From: Sphingopyxis fribergensis
GTDB taxonomy: Bacteria; Pseudomonadota; Alphaproteobacteria; Sphingomonadales; Sphingomonadaceae
Length of the DNA stretch: 64,000 nucleotides
NCBI RefSeq assembly: GCF_000803645.1
Contig: NZ_CP009122.1
Location: 720,501-784,500 of the forward strand
Direction: 5' to 3'
The position numbers were made by a program, and so were the translations under genes. Below are positions 1 to 8,429 of the stretch, in pieces. Under the pieces are notes generated by a model. The model was not told where the DNA came from and did no database searches. It saw only the letters and a list, made by a program, of their open reading frames with translations. Within the stretch, counting starts at the first letter, position 1. Each line of letters starts with the position of its first letter.

Positions 1-708
1 ATGACGGTCGAAATGGCGCCGACTGGTCGCGGATCGACCGCGCGTATCGAAGTCACCAACTCCGAAGACCGCAATTTGCCGGTCGAACTGCGGATGTACC
101 GCGGCGATGTGAACGAGGCGGGCGAACTGACGCTCACCCCGGCCGACGAAAAATTCGTCGTCTTCCCGCCGCAGGTCGTGATCGCACCAAACGCACAGCA
201 GGTTTTCCGGATTCAGTATTTGCCGAGCGAGCCGCTTACCAAGTCCGAAGTTTATTATGCCGCGGTCACCCAGATCCCCGTCGACCTCGATCCGACGATC
301 TCGCGAATCCAAGTGGTGATGCGGTTCAACGTTCTGGTCAATATCGTACCCGAAGGCACCAAGGCTGAACCGGTCGTGACGTCCGCAAAGGCGCTGGTTC
401 GCGAGACGGTAGTGCCGCCCGACGAGCGGCTTCCGGTCGATCAGCAGAAGCCCAAGACGGTGACCGAACGCGGCGTCGAGGTTCGCATCGAAAATCGCGG
501 TACGCGCTTTTTCGCGGCTGGACGCACCGGCTGGACGATCGCCGGTACGCGCGAAGACGGCACCGCTTTTTCAGAATCGCGTACCGCCGGCCGGATGAGC
601 GACGCGATCGGCTTTGGCCTTATTCCGCCCGGGGGGGCTCGCATCTTCTTCGTTCCGGTCGAAGAACCGCTGCGCGAGGAGGGCGTCAGCATCAAGATCG
701 GAGAATGA
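1..708 (+). CDS. Periplasmic pilus chaperone, PapD-like (5' end cut by window)
   Basis: This is a PapD/FimC-type chaperone that would hold pilin subunits in the periplasm and hand them to the usher encoded just downstream. The visible 235 residues begin inside the first Ig-like domain (residues about 1-115, with the run VTNSEDRNLPVELRM) and continue into the second domain. No signal peptide is present although the family is periplasmic, so the ATG at base 1 is probably internal and the true start lies outside the window. The stop is 36 nt before the usher start, consistent with one operon. Family assignment is firm; which pilus type it serves is inferred. Confidence 0.85.
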   Translation: MTVEMAPTGRGSTARIEVTNSEDRNLPVELRMYRGDVNEAGELTLTPADEKFVVFPPQVVIAPNAQQVFRIQYLPSEPLTKSEVYYAAVTQIPVDLDPTISRIQVVMRFNVLVNIVPEGTKAEPVVTSAKALVRETVVPPDERLPVDQQKPKTVTERGVEVRIENRGTRFFAAGRTGWTIAGTREDGTAFSESRTAGRMSDAIGFGLIPPGGARIFFVPVEEPLREEGVSIKIGE

Positions 709-744
709 AGAAGGCGACGCGGGGCATTCAGGGGGTGGTTTAAG

Positions 745-3219
745 GTGATACGCTATTGTTCAAGCATCACATTGGCGTTGGTCGCGCTTCAGTCGCCCCA
801 TGCCTATGCTGCGATGCAGGACCAAGGCCCGCCTGCGCCGCCCGCTGCCACGCCGCCTGCCGCTGCAACCGCGCAGCGCTGGACGCAATTGCAATTACCG
901 CTGGTACGCAATGGGCAACTGAGCGGCGATATCATCGCCGAAGTGACGCCCGACGGTCAGGTCCGCTATGAACGGGCCTCGCTGCTTGAGCGACTGACTC
1001 CCTATCTTTCGCCGTCGGCGCGTGAAACCTTTGGCGCCTCCTTTGCGCAGGCCGCTTTCCTGACCTCGGCGGAGCTTGAAGCGGCTGGCGTTTTCCTGCG
1101 CTACAATCCGGCCCTGCTCGAAGTCGCGATCGAACGCATCGACCCCAATCTTGCCGCTGTGCAAACGCTTGGCCCGGTCATTAACGAAAGCCGGGTGCCC
1201 GTGACCCGGCAGCCCGAAGATTTCAGCGCCTATCTGAACGTCGTCGGCGATTTTCGCCTCGAAGATTTCAAAACGTTCGAGGATCCAGGGGTTCTCGTCT
1301 TCGGCGCCGCCCGTTTTCGGGGCGTCGTGGTCGAATTCGACGGCGGTTATGACCGGTCGATAACCGGCGGCGAAGGCAGCGGTTTCTATCGCCGCTCGGC
1401 GCGCGCGGTCTATGACGAGGTCGACAAGCTGCGTCGCTGGAGCGCGGGCGATCTCCAATTGTCGGGCATTCCCGTCATCTCGGGTGCGTTGCTGGGCGGC
1501 GTCGCCGTCGAAAAGGGCCGACGCGTATTTTCGGGCGGCGGTCCCGTCACCCAATTGGGCAGCCAGCAAATCTTGCTCGACCGAGATGCAACGGTCGAGG
1601 TGATGGTGGATGGCCAGCAGGTGCAGACCTTGCAGCTTGCGGCCGGGCCGTATGACCTGTCGCAACTGACGTCGCAATATGGCGGTCGCAACGCGCAATT
1701 GTTCGTCACCGACGTGACCGGGCGGCGGCAACTGGCCTCGTTCGATCCCTTTTTCGATCCGGTAGACCTGGGGTCGGGCGAGGACGAATATAGTGCGGGC
1801 ATCGGCTTTGTCGCGCGCGCGTTCGAGGCTTCGCCGAAATATGGCGGGTTGCCCGCTTTTTCCGGCTTTTATCGCCGCGGCATGACCAACCGCCTGTTGC
1901 TTGGCGGCGCCTTGCAACTGTCGGAGGATGTGCAGGTTGCGGGCGCCGAAATGGTCGTGTCGCCCAACAAAATTCCGGGCCGCATCGAGTTCTCGGGCGC
2001 GATCAGCACCGGCGACGATTTCGGCTACTCGTTGCGCGGCGCCTATAGCCTCCAGGTCGGAACGGGCATGCAGGGGCGGCAATTTTCAATCAGCGCCGAT
2101 TATCGCAACAAGGGTTTTCAGACGCTGACCGATGCGATCGCCGGGGACCGTTTCGAAACGTTGAACGTCACCGCCAACTACGCGCAAAGCATCGGCGAAC
2201 AGACGACGCTCGTCGCGGGCGCCAACTGGTTCCAACGGCCGGGATTCAACAGCTCCCATTCGGTCTATGCCGATGTCATCCACCGCACCGAGAAATTTCG
2301 CGTCACCGCGGGCGTCGAATATGGCAAGGGCCTCAACGAAAATAATTTCGGCGTCCGGCTGGGCCTGACGGTGCCGCTTGGCCGCCGCACCCGCGCCGAG
2401 GCCAATTACAACAGCCGCCGCGAGCAGGCGCGCGCCTTCGTGACGCGCAGCTACGAGGATCGCGTCGGATCCTTCGGTTACGATGTCGGCATCCGCAAGT
2501 CGAAGAACGATGCCACCGTCGATGCGATCGCCAACTATGTCGGCAATCGTTTCTATGCGCGCGGATCGGTGACATCCGGCGGCCCGGGTTTCGGCGATAT
2601 CGACGAACGGCAGCAGGCGCGCCTCCAGCTCGGCACCTCGATCGCCTTTGCCGGCGGCGACGTTGCGATCGGGCGCCCGATCAACGACAGCTTCGTCATC
2701 GCAAAGCCGCATGAAAGTGCCGATCCGGGGCAGGTGGTGCTGGGCCGGTCGATCCAGGACAAGCGCTTTGACGCGTTGAGCGGAGCCCTCGGCCCCGCAC
2801 TTGGCGGCCGTCTGCAATCTTATACGAGGCAGAATGTGATCTATGACCTGATGAACGGTCCGGTCGGCTATGATATCGGCGCGGGTATCGACACCGTGGA
2901 GCCGCCCTATCGCAGCGGTTACAAAATTACGGTCGGCAGCGACGCCAATGTGACGGCTTATGGCGTGCTCAAGATTGAGGGCGCGCCAGCGTCGCTGGTC
3001 GCCGGGTCGATTTCGTCGACCGACGACGAAGCCTTCACAAGCCAACCGTTCTTTACCAATTCGGTAGGCAGATTTGCTATCATGGGTCTGCGGCCGGGCA
3101 AAACTTACCAGGTGCGTCTGACCGAACCTGCGGCGAGCTATACAATCGAAGTGCCGGCGAAATCCGAACCGCTGTACCAGCTTGGCGAGATACTTATCAC
3201 GCCGCCGACGGCGAAATGA
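745..3219 (+). CDS. Outer membrane usher, FimD/PapC family
   Basis: Predicted outer membrane usher of 824 aa that would secrete and assemble pilin subunits delivered by the chaperone upstream. It starts with GTG and a signal peptide ending near AYAA (residue 22). An N-terminal periplasmic domain precedes the beta-barrel. The plug-like region (about residues 265-340) carries VEVMVDGQQVQTL and GRRQLASFDPFFDPVDLG. The C-terminal 100 residues form a carboxypeptidase-regulatory-like Ig fold ending in YQLGEILITPP. The length is normal for ushers (about 800-850). It sits between the chaperone and a secreted cysteine-containing protein in a chaperone-usher operon. Confidence 0.88.
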   Translation: MIRYCSSITLALVALQSPHAYAAMQDQGPPAPPAATPPAAATAQRWTQLQLPLVRNGQLSGDIIAEVTPDGQVRYERASLLERLTPYLSPSARETFGASFAQAAFLTSAELEAAGVFLRYNPALLEVAIERIDPNLAAVQTLGPVINESRVPVTRQPEDFSAYLNVVGDFRLEDFKTFEDPGVLVFGAARFRGVVVEFDGGYDRSITGGEGSGFYRRSARAVYDEVDKLRRWSAGDLQLSGIPVISGALLGGVAVEKGRRVFSGGGPVTQLGSQQILLDRDATVEVMVDGQQVQTLQLAAGPYDLSQLTSQYGGRNAQLFVTDVTGRRQLASFDPFFDPVDLGSGEDEYSAGIGFVARAFEASPKYGGLPAFSGFYRRGMTNRLLLGGALQLSEDVQVAGAEMVVSPNKIPGRIEFSGAISTGDDFGYSLRGAYSLQVGTGMQGRQFSISADYRNKGFQTLTDAIAGDRFETLNVTANYAQSIGEQTTLVAGANWFQRPGFNSSHSVYADVIHRTEKFRVTAGVEYGKGLNENNFGVRLGLTVPLGRRTRAEANYNSRREQARAFVTRSYEDRVGSFGYDVGIRKSKNDATVDAIANYVGNRFYARGSVTSGGPGFGDIDERQQARLQLGTSIAFAGGDVAIGRPINDSFVIAKPHESADPGQVVLGRSIQDKRFDALSGALGPALGGRLQSYTRQNVIYDLMNGPVGYDIGAGIDTVEPPYRSGYKITVGSDANVTAYGVLKIEGAPASLVAGSISSTDDEAFTSQPFFTNSVGRFAIMGLRPGKTYQVRLTEPAASYTIEVPAKSEPLYQLGEILITPPTAK

Positions 3220-3233
3220 CAGGAGTACAGGTA

Positions 3234-4118
3234 ATGCGCGCATATATTGGAACGCCGTTTGCACTGGCGCTGGCGACCTTTGCCACCGCTGCCCAGGCGG
3301 AATGCGTGCCGAGCTTTGTGGCGGGCGGCAATTCCGTGACGCTTACGCCCGCGGGAAGCTTTGACGACGGTCGGCTGAACGAGCGTTTCTATGTCCGGCT
3401 GCGCAACGACGGCGATACCGTATGCGAACTGCGGCTCGCCGTCGGCAGCGACATTGCAGCCTCCGACGCCGATTTTCCCAGCTATGAGTTGTTCGGACCT
3501 AACGGCAGCGTGAAGGTCAACAGCACCGACGCGGCGCGCACGAGCGAACGCTCTGCAGTCGACATCGTCATCCCCGTTCGCGGGGAAACGTCGATCCCCT
3601 ATGACGTTCGCATGAAACTGGGCTGGGGCTTTGAATCGGGCATTTATGACCAGGCGCTCGAATTTTTCCTGACCGCGCGGACCGGGCAAAGCGAGCTGGC
3701 AACCCAGCGCACCCAACTCAGCCTGAATATTCCGGCGGTCGCGCGCATCCGTTTCGCGGGTGCAGGCAATGCGCGAGGATCGACCAGCGTCGAAATGGGT
3801 ACCTTGTCGCCGAACGCCGTTTCAACGTCGCCGCCCTTCGCCATTCGCGTGCTCAGCACCGCCGGCTATCAGATGGACCTTGAGTCGCAGAATGCAGGCG
3901 CGCTGCGCCGCGTCGACGGCCCCGAAATTATTCCCTATCGCATGATGGTGTCGGGCCGCCCGATGAACCTTAAGGGCGGCGGTGACCGGATTCAGGTCGC
4001 TAGCCACACGGGATCCACGGGCAATGTGCATCCGGTGTCGGTGGTCGTCGATCCCGATCCGACAATGCATGCGGGCAACTACCGCGATCGCATCACGGTG
4101 ACCGTTACGCCGATGTAA
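3234..4118 (+). CDS. Secreted pilus-associated protein, candidate tip adhesin or major subunit
   Basis: A 294-residue exported protein starting at the second ATG (RBS GGAG, then MRAYIGTPF). An in-frame ATG at 3216 would overlap the usher stop but lacks a leader-like start. The signal peptide ends at AAQA-EC. The mature protein begins with Cys and has a second Cys in DTVCELRL, and consists mostly of beta-rich sequence without further motifs. Position directly after the usher and the two-part layout suggest the two-domain tip subunit seen in archaic spore-coat-U-type pili. I do not recognise a closer family. Function is inferred from context. Confidence 0.7.
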   Translation: MRAYIGTPFALALATFATAAQAECVPSFVAGGNSVTLTPAGSFDDGRLNERFYVRLRNDGDTVCELRLAVGSDIAASDADFPSYELFGPNGSVKVNSTDAARTSERSAVDIVIPVRGETSIPYDVRMKLGWGFESGIYDQALEFFLTARTGQSELATQRTQLSLNIPAVARIRFAGAGNARGSTSVEMGTLSPNAVSTSPPFAIRVLSTAGYQMDLESQNAGALRRVDGPEIIPYRMMVSGRPMNLKGGGDRIQVASHTGSTGNVHPVSVVVDPDPTMHAGNYRDRITVTVTPM

Positions 4119-4208
4119 GCAAAACGGTCCGCGACCGCCTGGGCGACACGGACGTAGTTAACCTTTGGCAGTGGCGCTGCGATCAAGACCGGCCGCGTGG
4201 GACAAAAG

Positions 4209-4628
4209 TCAGAGCGTGGTGATCGTCAGGTTGATCGCAAGCGGCGTGGTCAGCGCGCTGTAGCGGATGCTGATCGGCTTCATGCCGAACTTGGCCCCGG
4301 TGCGGTTGGCGACTTGGCTCCATCCGTCATCGCGCAGATAAGTCAGCGACCCGGCATAATTGAATGCGACCGCTTCGTTTGCTTCGAGCGGACGGTGTGA
4401 TGCGATTACCTGGAAGCCTTCCTGCGTGTTGCAGCTCTCGAAAATCGATCCGCTGGCAAAGCCATTGCCTTCGGACGCCATCAGCGTCGAGGCGTTGACC
4501 TCGCAATATTCCGGAACGGTCACCCGGACGTCGAAGGAGCTTTTGCCGCTCTCTGCCGCCATCGCGGTGCTGCCGGCAAAAGCCATCGAAACAAGGGCCA
4601 CCGCGCCATAGAGCCGAACGTTCTGCAT
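4209..4628 (-). CDS. Small secreted pilin-like protein (spore coat U-like)
   Basis: A 139-residue exported protein with signal peptide MQNVRLYGAVALVSMAFAG and cleavage near AMA-AE. The mature part has the spacing typical of spore coat U/minor pilin domains: an early Cys (VPEYCEVNAS), a second Cys (FESCNTQEGF), and a C-terminal strand ending INLTITTL that could act as donor strand. It faces the chaperone-usher operon tail to tail and so is transcribed separately from the assembly machinery. ATG at 4628 is chosen because GAGGGTG lies 7 nt upstream. An in-frame GTG at 4631 is less well placed. It may be the main structural subunit. Confidence 0.65.
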   Translation of the reverse strand: MQNVRLYGAVALVSMAFAGSTAMAAESGKSSFDVRVTVPEYCEVNASTLMASEGNGFASGSIFESCNTQEGFQVIASHRPLEANEAVAFNYAGSLTYLRDDGWSQVANRTGAKFGMKPISIRYSALTTPLAINLTITTL

Positions 4629-4635
4629 CACATTT

Positions 4636-4656
4636 CACCCTCTTCTGTTGAGGGTG
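4636..4656 (-). promoter_or_regulatory. Hairpin covering the pilin ribosome binding site
   Basis: On the minus strand CACCCTC, a 7-nt loop and GAGGGTG form a perfect 7-bp inverted repeat. The second arm is also the Shine-Dalgarno sequence of the pilin gene. Folding would hide the ribosome binding site. The repeat is seen directly; a regulatory role is inference. Confidence 0.45.
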
Positions 4657-4753
4657 CTCTACGCCACGCGAGTTAAGGAATGTTTGATGGGGCCGGTCGA
4701 AATCGCTGGAGTTTCACCGGTTTCGGGTGATTTCGGGCGCCGCGACAGGCGGT

Positions 4754-5422
4754 TTACATCTCGATGGTGAGCTTGACATTGTCCGGGCTGACGCCGGCGG
4801 CCCTGGCAATTTGCGCCTTCGCCCTGGCGACCAGGTCGGCGAGATTTTCGGTGCCTTCGAAGCCGAGGAGTTCGGAGATTTCGACACCGAGCGCGTCCGA
4901 CAATGCCTCCATCCGGCCGGCTTTGGGCCGGGCCTTGTCGAGTTCCCAAGCCGAAATCGAGGGCTCGCTGACCCCCAGCCGGCCGGCGAGCTGTCCCTGC
5001 GTCAATTGTTTCGTCGTCCGCAGCCGTTGCAAGCGGACGCCGAAGCTTTCCGCGCCGACCGCGGGCTGGTGGTCATCGGGTGCGGGCGTCTCCGGTCCGA
5101 CGACACTGCGCAGCTGCGCCGCGCTGAGCGTCGCGGGCGAGATCGGCATTTCGAACTGGCATCCGGCCAGGTCGCCGCTGGTCCAGATCACCCTGGTGGC
5201 GGTTTTGCCGCTGTGCGGAAGATTGATCTCGATAACTTCGCCGATCTCGAGTGGCGCCTTGCTTTCGACAAGCATGCCCGTGGCCGAAATATTGTGGACC
5301 AGCGCCTCGATTTCGGCACCCGTCGCCTTCGACCCGTGGAGCGGCAGCCGCAATTGCCGGCGCGAGGCACGCCCCTTGCCGGTCGATCGCGGGGTGTCGT
5401 TCAAATATACGGTCATTGGCAT
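4754..5422 (-). CDS. PilZ-XRE fusion: c-di-GMP-binding domain joined to a helix-turn-helix regulator
   Basis: About 222 residues from the chosen start (MPMTVYLND, preceded by GGAAG 5 nt upstream). ATG codons at 5434 and 5416 are alternatives. Residues about 15-105 form a PilZ-like domain with the two ligand motifs RRQLR (RxxxR) and NISATG (NxSxxG), so cyclic-di-GMP binding is plausible. Residues about 125-185 form an XRE/Cro-type helix-turn-helix (LRTTKQLTQGQLAGRLGVSE and ISAWELDKARPK). The tail is short and helical. It is divergent from the GGDEF-EAL gene at 5645, so it may be a DNA-binding reader of the signal that protein controls. DNA target unknown. Confidence 0.75.
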   Translation of the reverse strand: MPMTVYLNDTPRSTGKGRASRRQLRLPLHGSKATGAEIEALVHNISATGMLVESKAPLEIGEVIEINLPHSGKTATRVIWTSGDLAGCQFEMPISPATLSAAQLRSVVGPETPAPDDHQPAVGAESFGVRLQRLRTTKQLTQGQLAGRLGVSEPSISAWELDKARPKAGRMEALSDALGVEISELLGFEGTENLADLVARAKAQIARAAGVSPDNVKLTIEM

Positions 5423-5644
5423 GCGCGCTTCCATCGCGAGCGCTATATTAACATTTTGCTTCGCCGAAAGGTTAATAAGACAAGGCGCCCTAAAGTCACG
5501 AAGGGCGCGAGGCCTCTTTGACGGCGGAGCCATGCAACATCCTAAAATAGCACGGTTTCCGGAAAACCCTTAGATATTTACACTATCGCAATCCCTTCGC
5601 GGCATAGCGGGCGGCATGTGGGGATCAGGTGAAGAGTTTGTTTG

Positions 5645-7834
5645 ATGGACGGGCCATCGCGGATCGATTCCAGCGACCGCGGGGATGACCAAGCCGACGA
5701 GGGCCAGCGTGGCTTTTTCGGTTTGCTCGGCCCGCGTATCGGCAAGCAGCGCGGTGATCCCGCGGCGAACCTGCACACCCACGAAGCGTTGCTGCTGCTT
5801 CAGAATTATGAGGAAAGCGGCCAGGGCTGGTTCTGGTCGACCGATGCCAAGGGTCGGCTGACCTATATCACCGATTCGGTGGCGCGATTGATGGGACGAA
5901 CGGCCGGCCAATTGCTCGGCACGGCTTTCACCGACCTGTTCCTCCCCGTCGACAGCCACGGCGAACGTCAGCGCACCCTGCCATTCCTGCTGACCAAACA
6001 ATCGAAATTCGACGATCTGCCGCTTCGCAGCGCGTTCGAGGGCGACGACCGCTGGTGGGCGATATCGGGCCGGCCGCAAGTCGACGGTGGCGGCAAATTC
6101 ACCGGCTATCGCGGCAGCGGCACCGACGTGACCGCGCAGCGTCGCTCGGCCGAAGACGCGTCGCGGCTCGCGCTCTATGACTCGCTGACCGGGCTCGCCA
6201 ACCGATTCCACATCTCGAAAAAGCTCGACACGACGCTCGCGACCTTTGCGCAGCAGCAGCGATCGTGCGCGATCATGCTGCTCGATCTCGACCGCTTCAA
6301 GCAGGTCAACGACACGCTGGGCCACCCGGCGGGCGATGCGCTTCTGAAGCAGGTCGCCGAACGCCTGCTCAAGATCGTCGGCGACAAGGAAATGGTCAGC
6401 CGATTGGGCGGCGACGAATTCCAGATCATCCTTCCCGACATCGAGGATCGCGGCAAGCTGGGCGACATGGCGGGCGACATCATCGCCAGCCTGTCGCAAC
6501 CCTATTCGGTCGAGGGCAGCCGCTGCATCATCGGCGCGTCGGTCGGCGTCGCGATCGCCCCCTTCGACGGGCTGAGCAGCGACGATCTGGTCCGCAACGC
6601 CGATCTTGCGCTTTATGCGGCAAAGGGGAACGGCCGCGGGCGGTTCAGCTTTTATTCGAGCGACCTCCACACCGCGGCCGAAGATCGCCGCGCGCTCGAG
6701 GACGATCTGCGCGACGCGCTGGTGCGGGGCGAGATGGCGCTGCGATATCAGCCGGTCGTCCATTCCAAATCGAACATGGTGAGAGGGGTCGAGGCACTGA
6801 TCCGGTGGGCGCACCCCGAACGCGGCACTATCTCTCCGGCGGTATTCATCCCGATCGCCGAGGAAGCCGGCTTGATCTGGGATATTGGCGAATGGGTGCT
6901 GCGCACAGCGTGCAAGGATGCGGCGAGCTGGCCGGGCGACATGCGGGTCGCGGTCAACGTCTCGCCGATCCAGTTCGCGAATGAGGCGCTGCCGAAAATC
7001 GTGGCCAAGGCGCTTGCGGCGACCGGGCTTGCGCCTGACCGGCTGGAACTGGAAATCACCGAAAGCGTGTTCCTGGGCGATACCGCCGAAACGGCGCTGA
7101 TGTTCAAGGCACTGAAGGCGCTGGGGGTTCGCCTGGCGCTCGACGATTTCGGGACGGGCTATTCCTCGCTCGCCTATCTGCAATCCGCGCCGTTCGACAA
7201 GATCAAGATCGATCAGAGTTTCGTTCGCGATGCGACGATTCCGGGGTCGCGCAACGGCGCGATCATCGCCGCGATCGTCGCGCTCGCCGAGGCGCTCGAG
7301 ATGGAAACGACCGCCGAAGGCATCGAATCGCTCGACCAGCTCGACCTCATCCGCCAGCTGAACGTCAGCCACGTCCAGGGCTATGTCTATAGCAAGCCCG
7401 TCCCACTGGAAGATTTGATCGAACATGCCGAGGCGGGGTCGTGGACGATCAAGCCCGCGGGGCCCGCGCGTCAGCGTAACGACCGTTTCTCGCTGTTCCG
7501 CAAGGTCGGCGCAATCCATGACAATCACCGCTATGCGGTCGTGATCCGCAACCTGTCGACCACCGGCGCCTTTATCGAAGGCATATTGGATGTGCCCGTC
7601 GGCACCCGCTTCGTGATCGATTTCGGCGAGGGGCAATTGGTCACAGCGACGGTCCGGCGGTCGATGAAGCATCAGCAGGGCGTCGAATTCGAACAGACGA
7701 TGGTCAGCGACGGCAATGGCGGGCTTTGCACGCGCCACCGCGTTTCGCCCTACCTGATCGCCGCCGCGACTCAATCGACCTCGGCGCTGGCGCTGCCGTC
7801 GTTCACCACGACGAGCGACTGGAAGGCGGCCTGA
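5645..7834 (+). CDS. Bifunctional diguanylate cyclase/phosphodiesterase with PAS and PilZ domains
   Basis: A 729-residue cytoplasmic protein that should make and/or break cyclic-di-GMP. Order: PAS sensor (about 50-165), GGDEF (about 170-335, intact RLGGDEF near 255), EAL (about 350-600, EAL near 383, DDFGTGYSS near 500, KIDQSFV) and a C-terminal PilZ-like domain (about 615-700, NLSTTG). The inhibitory RxxD site expected before GGDEF reads GDKE, so product inhibition there is probably lost. The PilZ RxxxR motif is degenerate (RFSLFR). No membrane segment. ATG 5645 is preferred to a TTG one codon earlier. It lies divergent from the PilZ-XRE gene. Confidence 0.9.
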   Translation: MDGPSRIDSSDRGDDQADEGQRGFFGLLGPRIGKQRGDPAANLHTHEALLLLQNYEESGQGWFWSTDAKGRLTYITDSVARLMGRTAGQLLGTAFTDLFLPVDSHGERQRTLPFLLTKQSKFDDLPLRSAFEGDDRWWAISGRPQVDGGGKFTGYRGSGTDVTAQRRSAEDASRLALYDSLTGLANRFHISKKLDTTLATFAQQQRSCAIMLLDLDRFKQVNDTLGHPAGDALLKQVAERLLKIVGDKEMVSRLGGDEFQIILPDIEDRGKLGDMAGDIIASLSQPYSVEGSRCIIGASVGVAIAPFDGLSSDDLVRNADLALYAAKGNGRGRFSFYSSDLHTAAEDRRALEDDLRDALVRGEMALRYQPVVHSKSNMVRGVEALIRWAHPERGTISPAVFIPIAEEAGLIWDIGEWVLRTACKDAASWPGDMRVAVNVSPIQFANEALPKIVAKALAATGLAPDRLELEITESVFLGDTAETALMFKALKALGVRLALDDFGTGYSSLAYLQSAPFDKIKIDQSFVRDATIPGSRNGAIIAAIVALAEALEMETTAEGIESLDQLDLIRQLNVSHVQGYVYSKPVPLEDLIEHAEAGSWTIKPAGPARQRNDRFSLFRKVGAIHDNHRYAVVIRNLSTTGAFIEGILDVPVGTRFVIDFGEGQLVTATVRRSMKHQQGVEFEQTMVSDGNGGLCTRHRVSPYLIAAATQSTSALALPSFTTTSDWKAA

Positions 7835-7837
7835 GGC

Positions 7838-7862
7838 GGAACCGCCTCTACGCTGAGCCGTT
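7838..7862 (+). promoter_or_regulatory. EcfG-type general stress promoter for the hemerythrin gene
   Basis: GGAAC (7838-7842), 16 nt, then CGTT (7859-7862) matches the consensus known for the alphaproteobacterial general stress sigma factor EcfG. It lies 33 nt before the start at 7895 and just after the stop of the GGDEF-EAL gene. The match is seen directly; use by EcfG is inferred. Confidence 0.65.
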
Positions 7863-7894
7863 CTCTCTCCGACCATCGATGGACGGAGACGAAC

Positions 7895-8383
7895 ATGACC
7901 GAGACCAAGATTTTTGCGCGGCTGAAAGCCGATCACGACCGCCACCGCAAATTGCTGGACCAGATCGACGAAACGCACGGCGACAGTCCCGACCGCGAAA
8001 AGCTGTTCGAGGCGTTTCGCGTCGAGGTGACCGCGCATGCTGCTTCCGAGGAAATGTCGCTCTATGCAACGATGCTCGCCAAGCCCGATCTGCGCGAAGA
8101 TGCGCAGCATAGCGTGTCGGAACATAAGGAAATCGACGAGTTGCTCACCGAGCTTTACGAGATGGATTTCGCCTCGACGGGTTGGCTGACGCGCTTTCGT
8201 ACGATGAAGCACCGCTATCTTCACCATATCGACGAGGAAGAGGAAGAGATGTTCCCCGAGGCCGAGGAAGGCCTCTCGGACGCGAAGAAAAAGGAACTCG
8301 CCCACATCTTCGAAAAGGAAAAGCCGAAGGAAAAGGCGAAGGCCGCCGCCGATGAACCGTCGAGCGAGGACGAGAAGGAATAG
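7895..8383 (+). CDS. Hemerythrin-like (HHE) domain protein
   Basis: A 162-residue cytoplasmic protein with a four-helix hemerythrin-like domain over residues about 5-125. Likely diiron ligands are visible in HDRHRK, AHAASEEMSLY, SEHKEIDE and HRYLHHIDEEEEEMFP. The last 35 residues are a charged Lys/Glu tail (KPKEKAKAAADE) likely disordered. Stand-alone HHE proteins of this type bind a diiron centre and are linked to oxygen, nitric oxide or oxidative stress handling; the exact role here is not shown. A general stress promoter lies directly upstream, which fits a stress function. Confidence 0.82.
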   Translation: MTETKIFARLKADHDRHRKLLDQIDETHGDSPDREKLFEAFRVEVTAHAASEEMSLYATMLAKPDLREDAQHSVSEHKEIDELLTELYEMDFASTGWLTRFRTMKHRYLHHIDEEEEEMFPEAEEGLSDAKKKELAHIFEKEKPKEKAKAAADEPSSEDEKE

Positions 8384-8429
8384 AGGCTCGCCTCGACTTT
8401 TGGCGCACTCCTCTGCATAGGCGCGCGCG

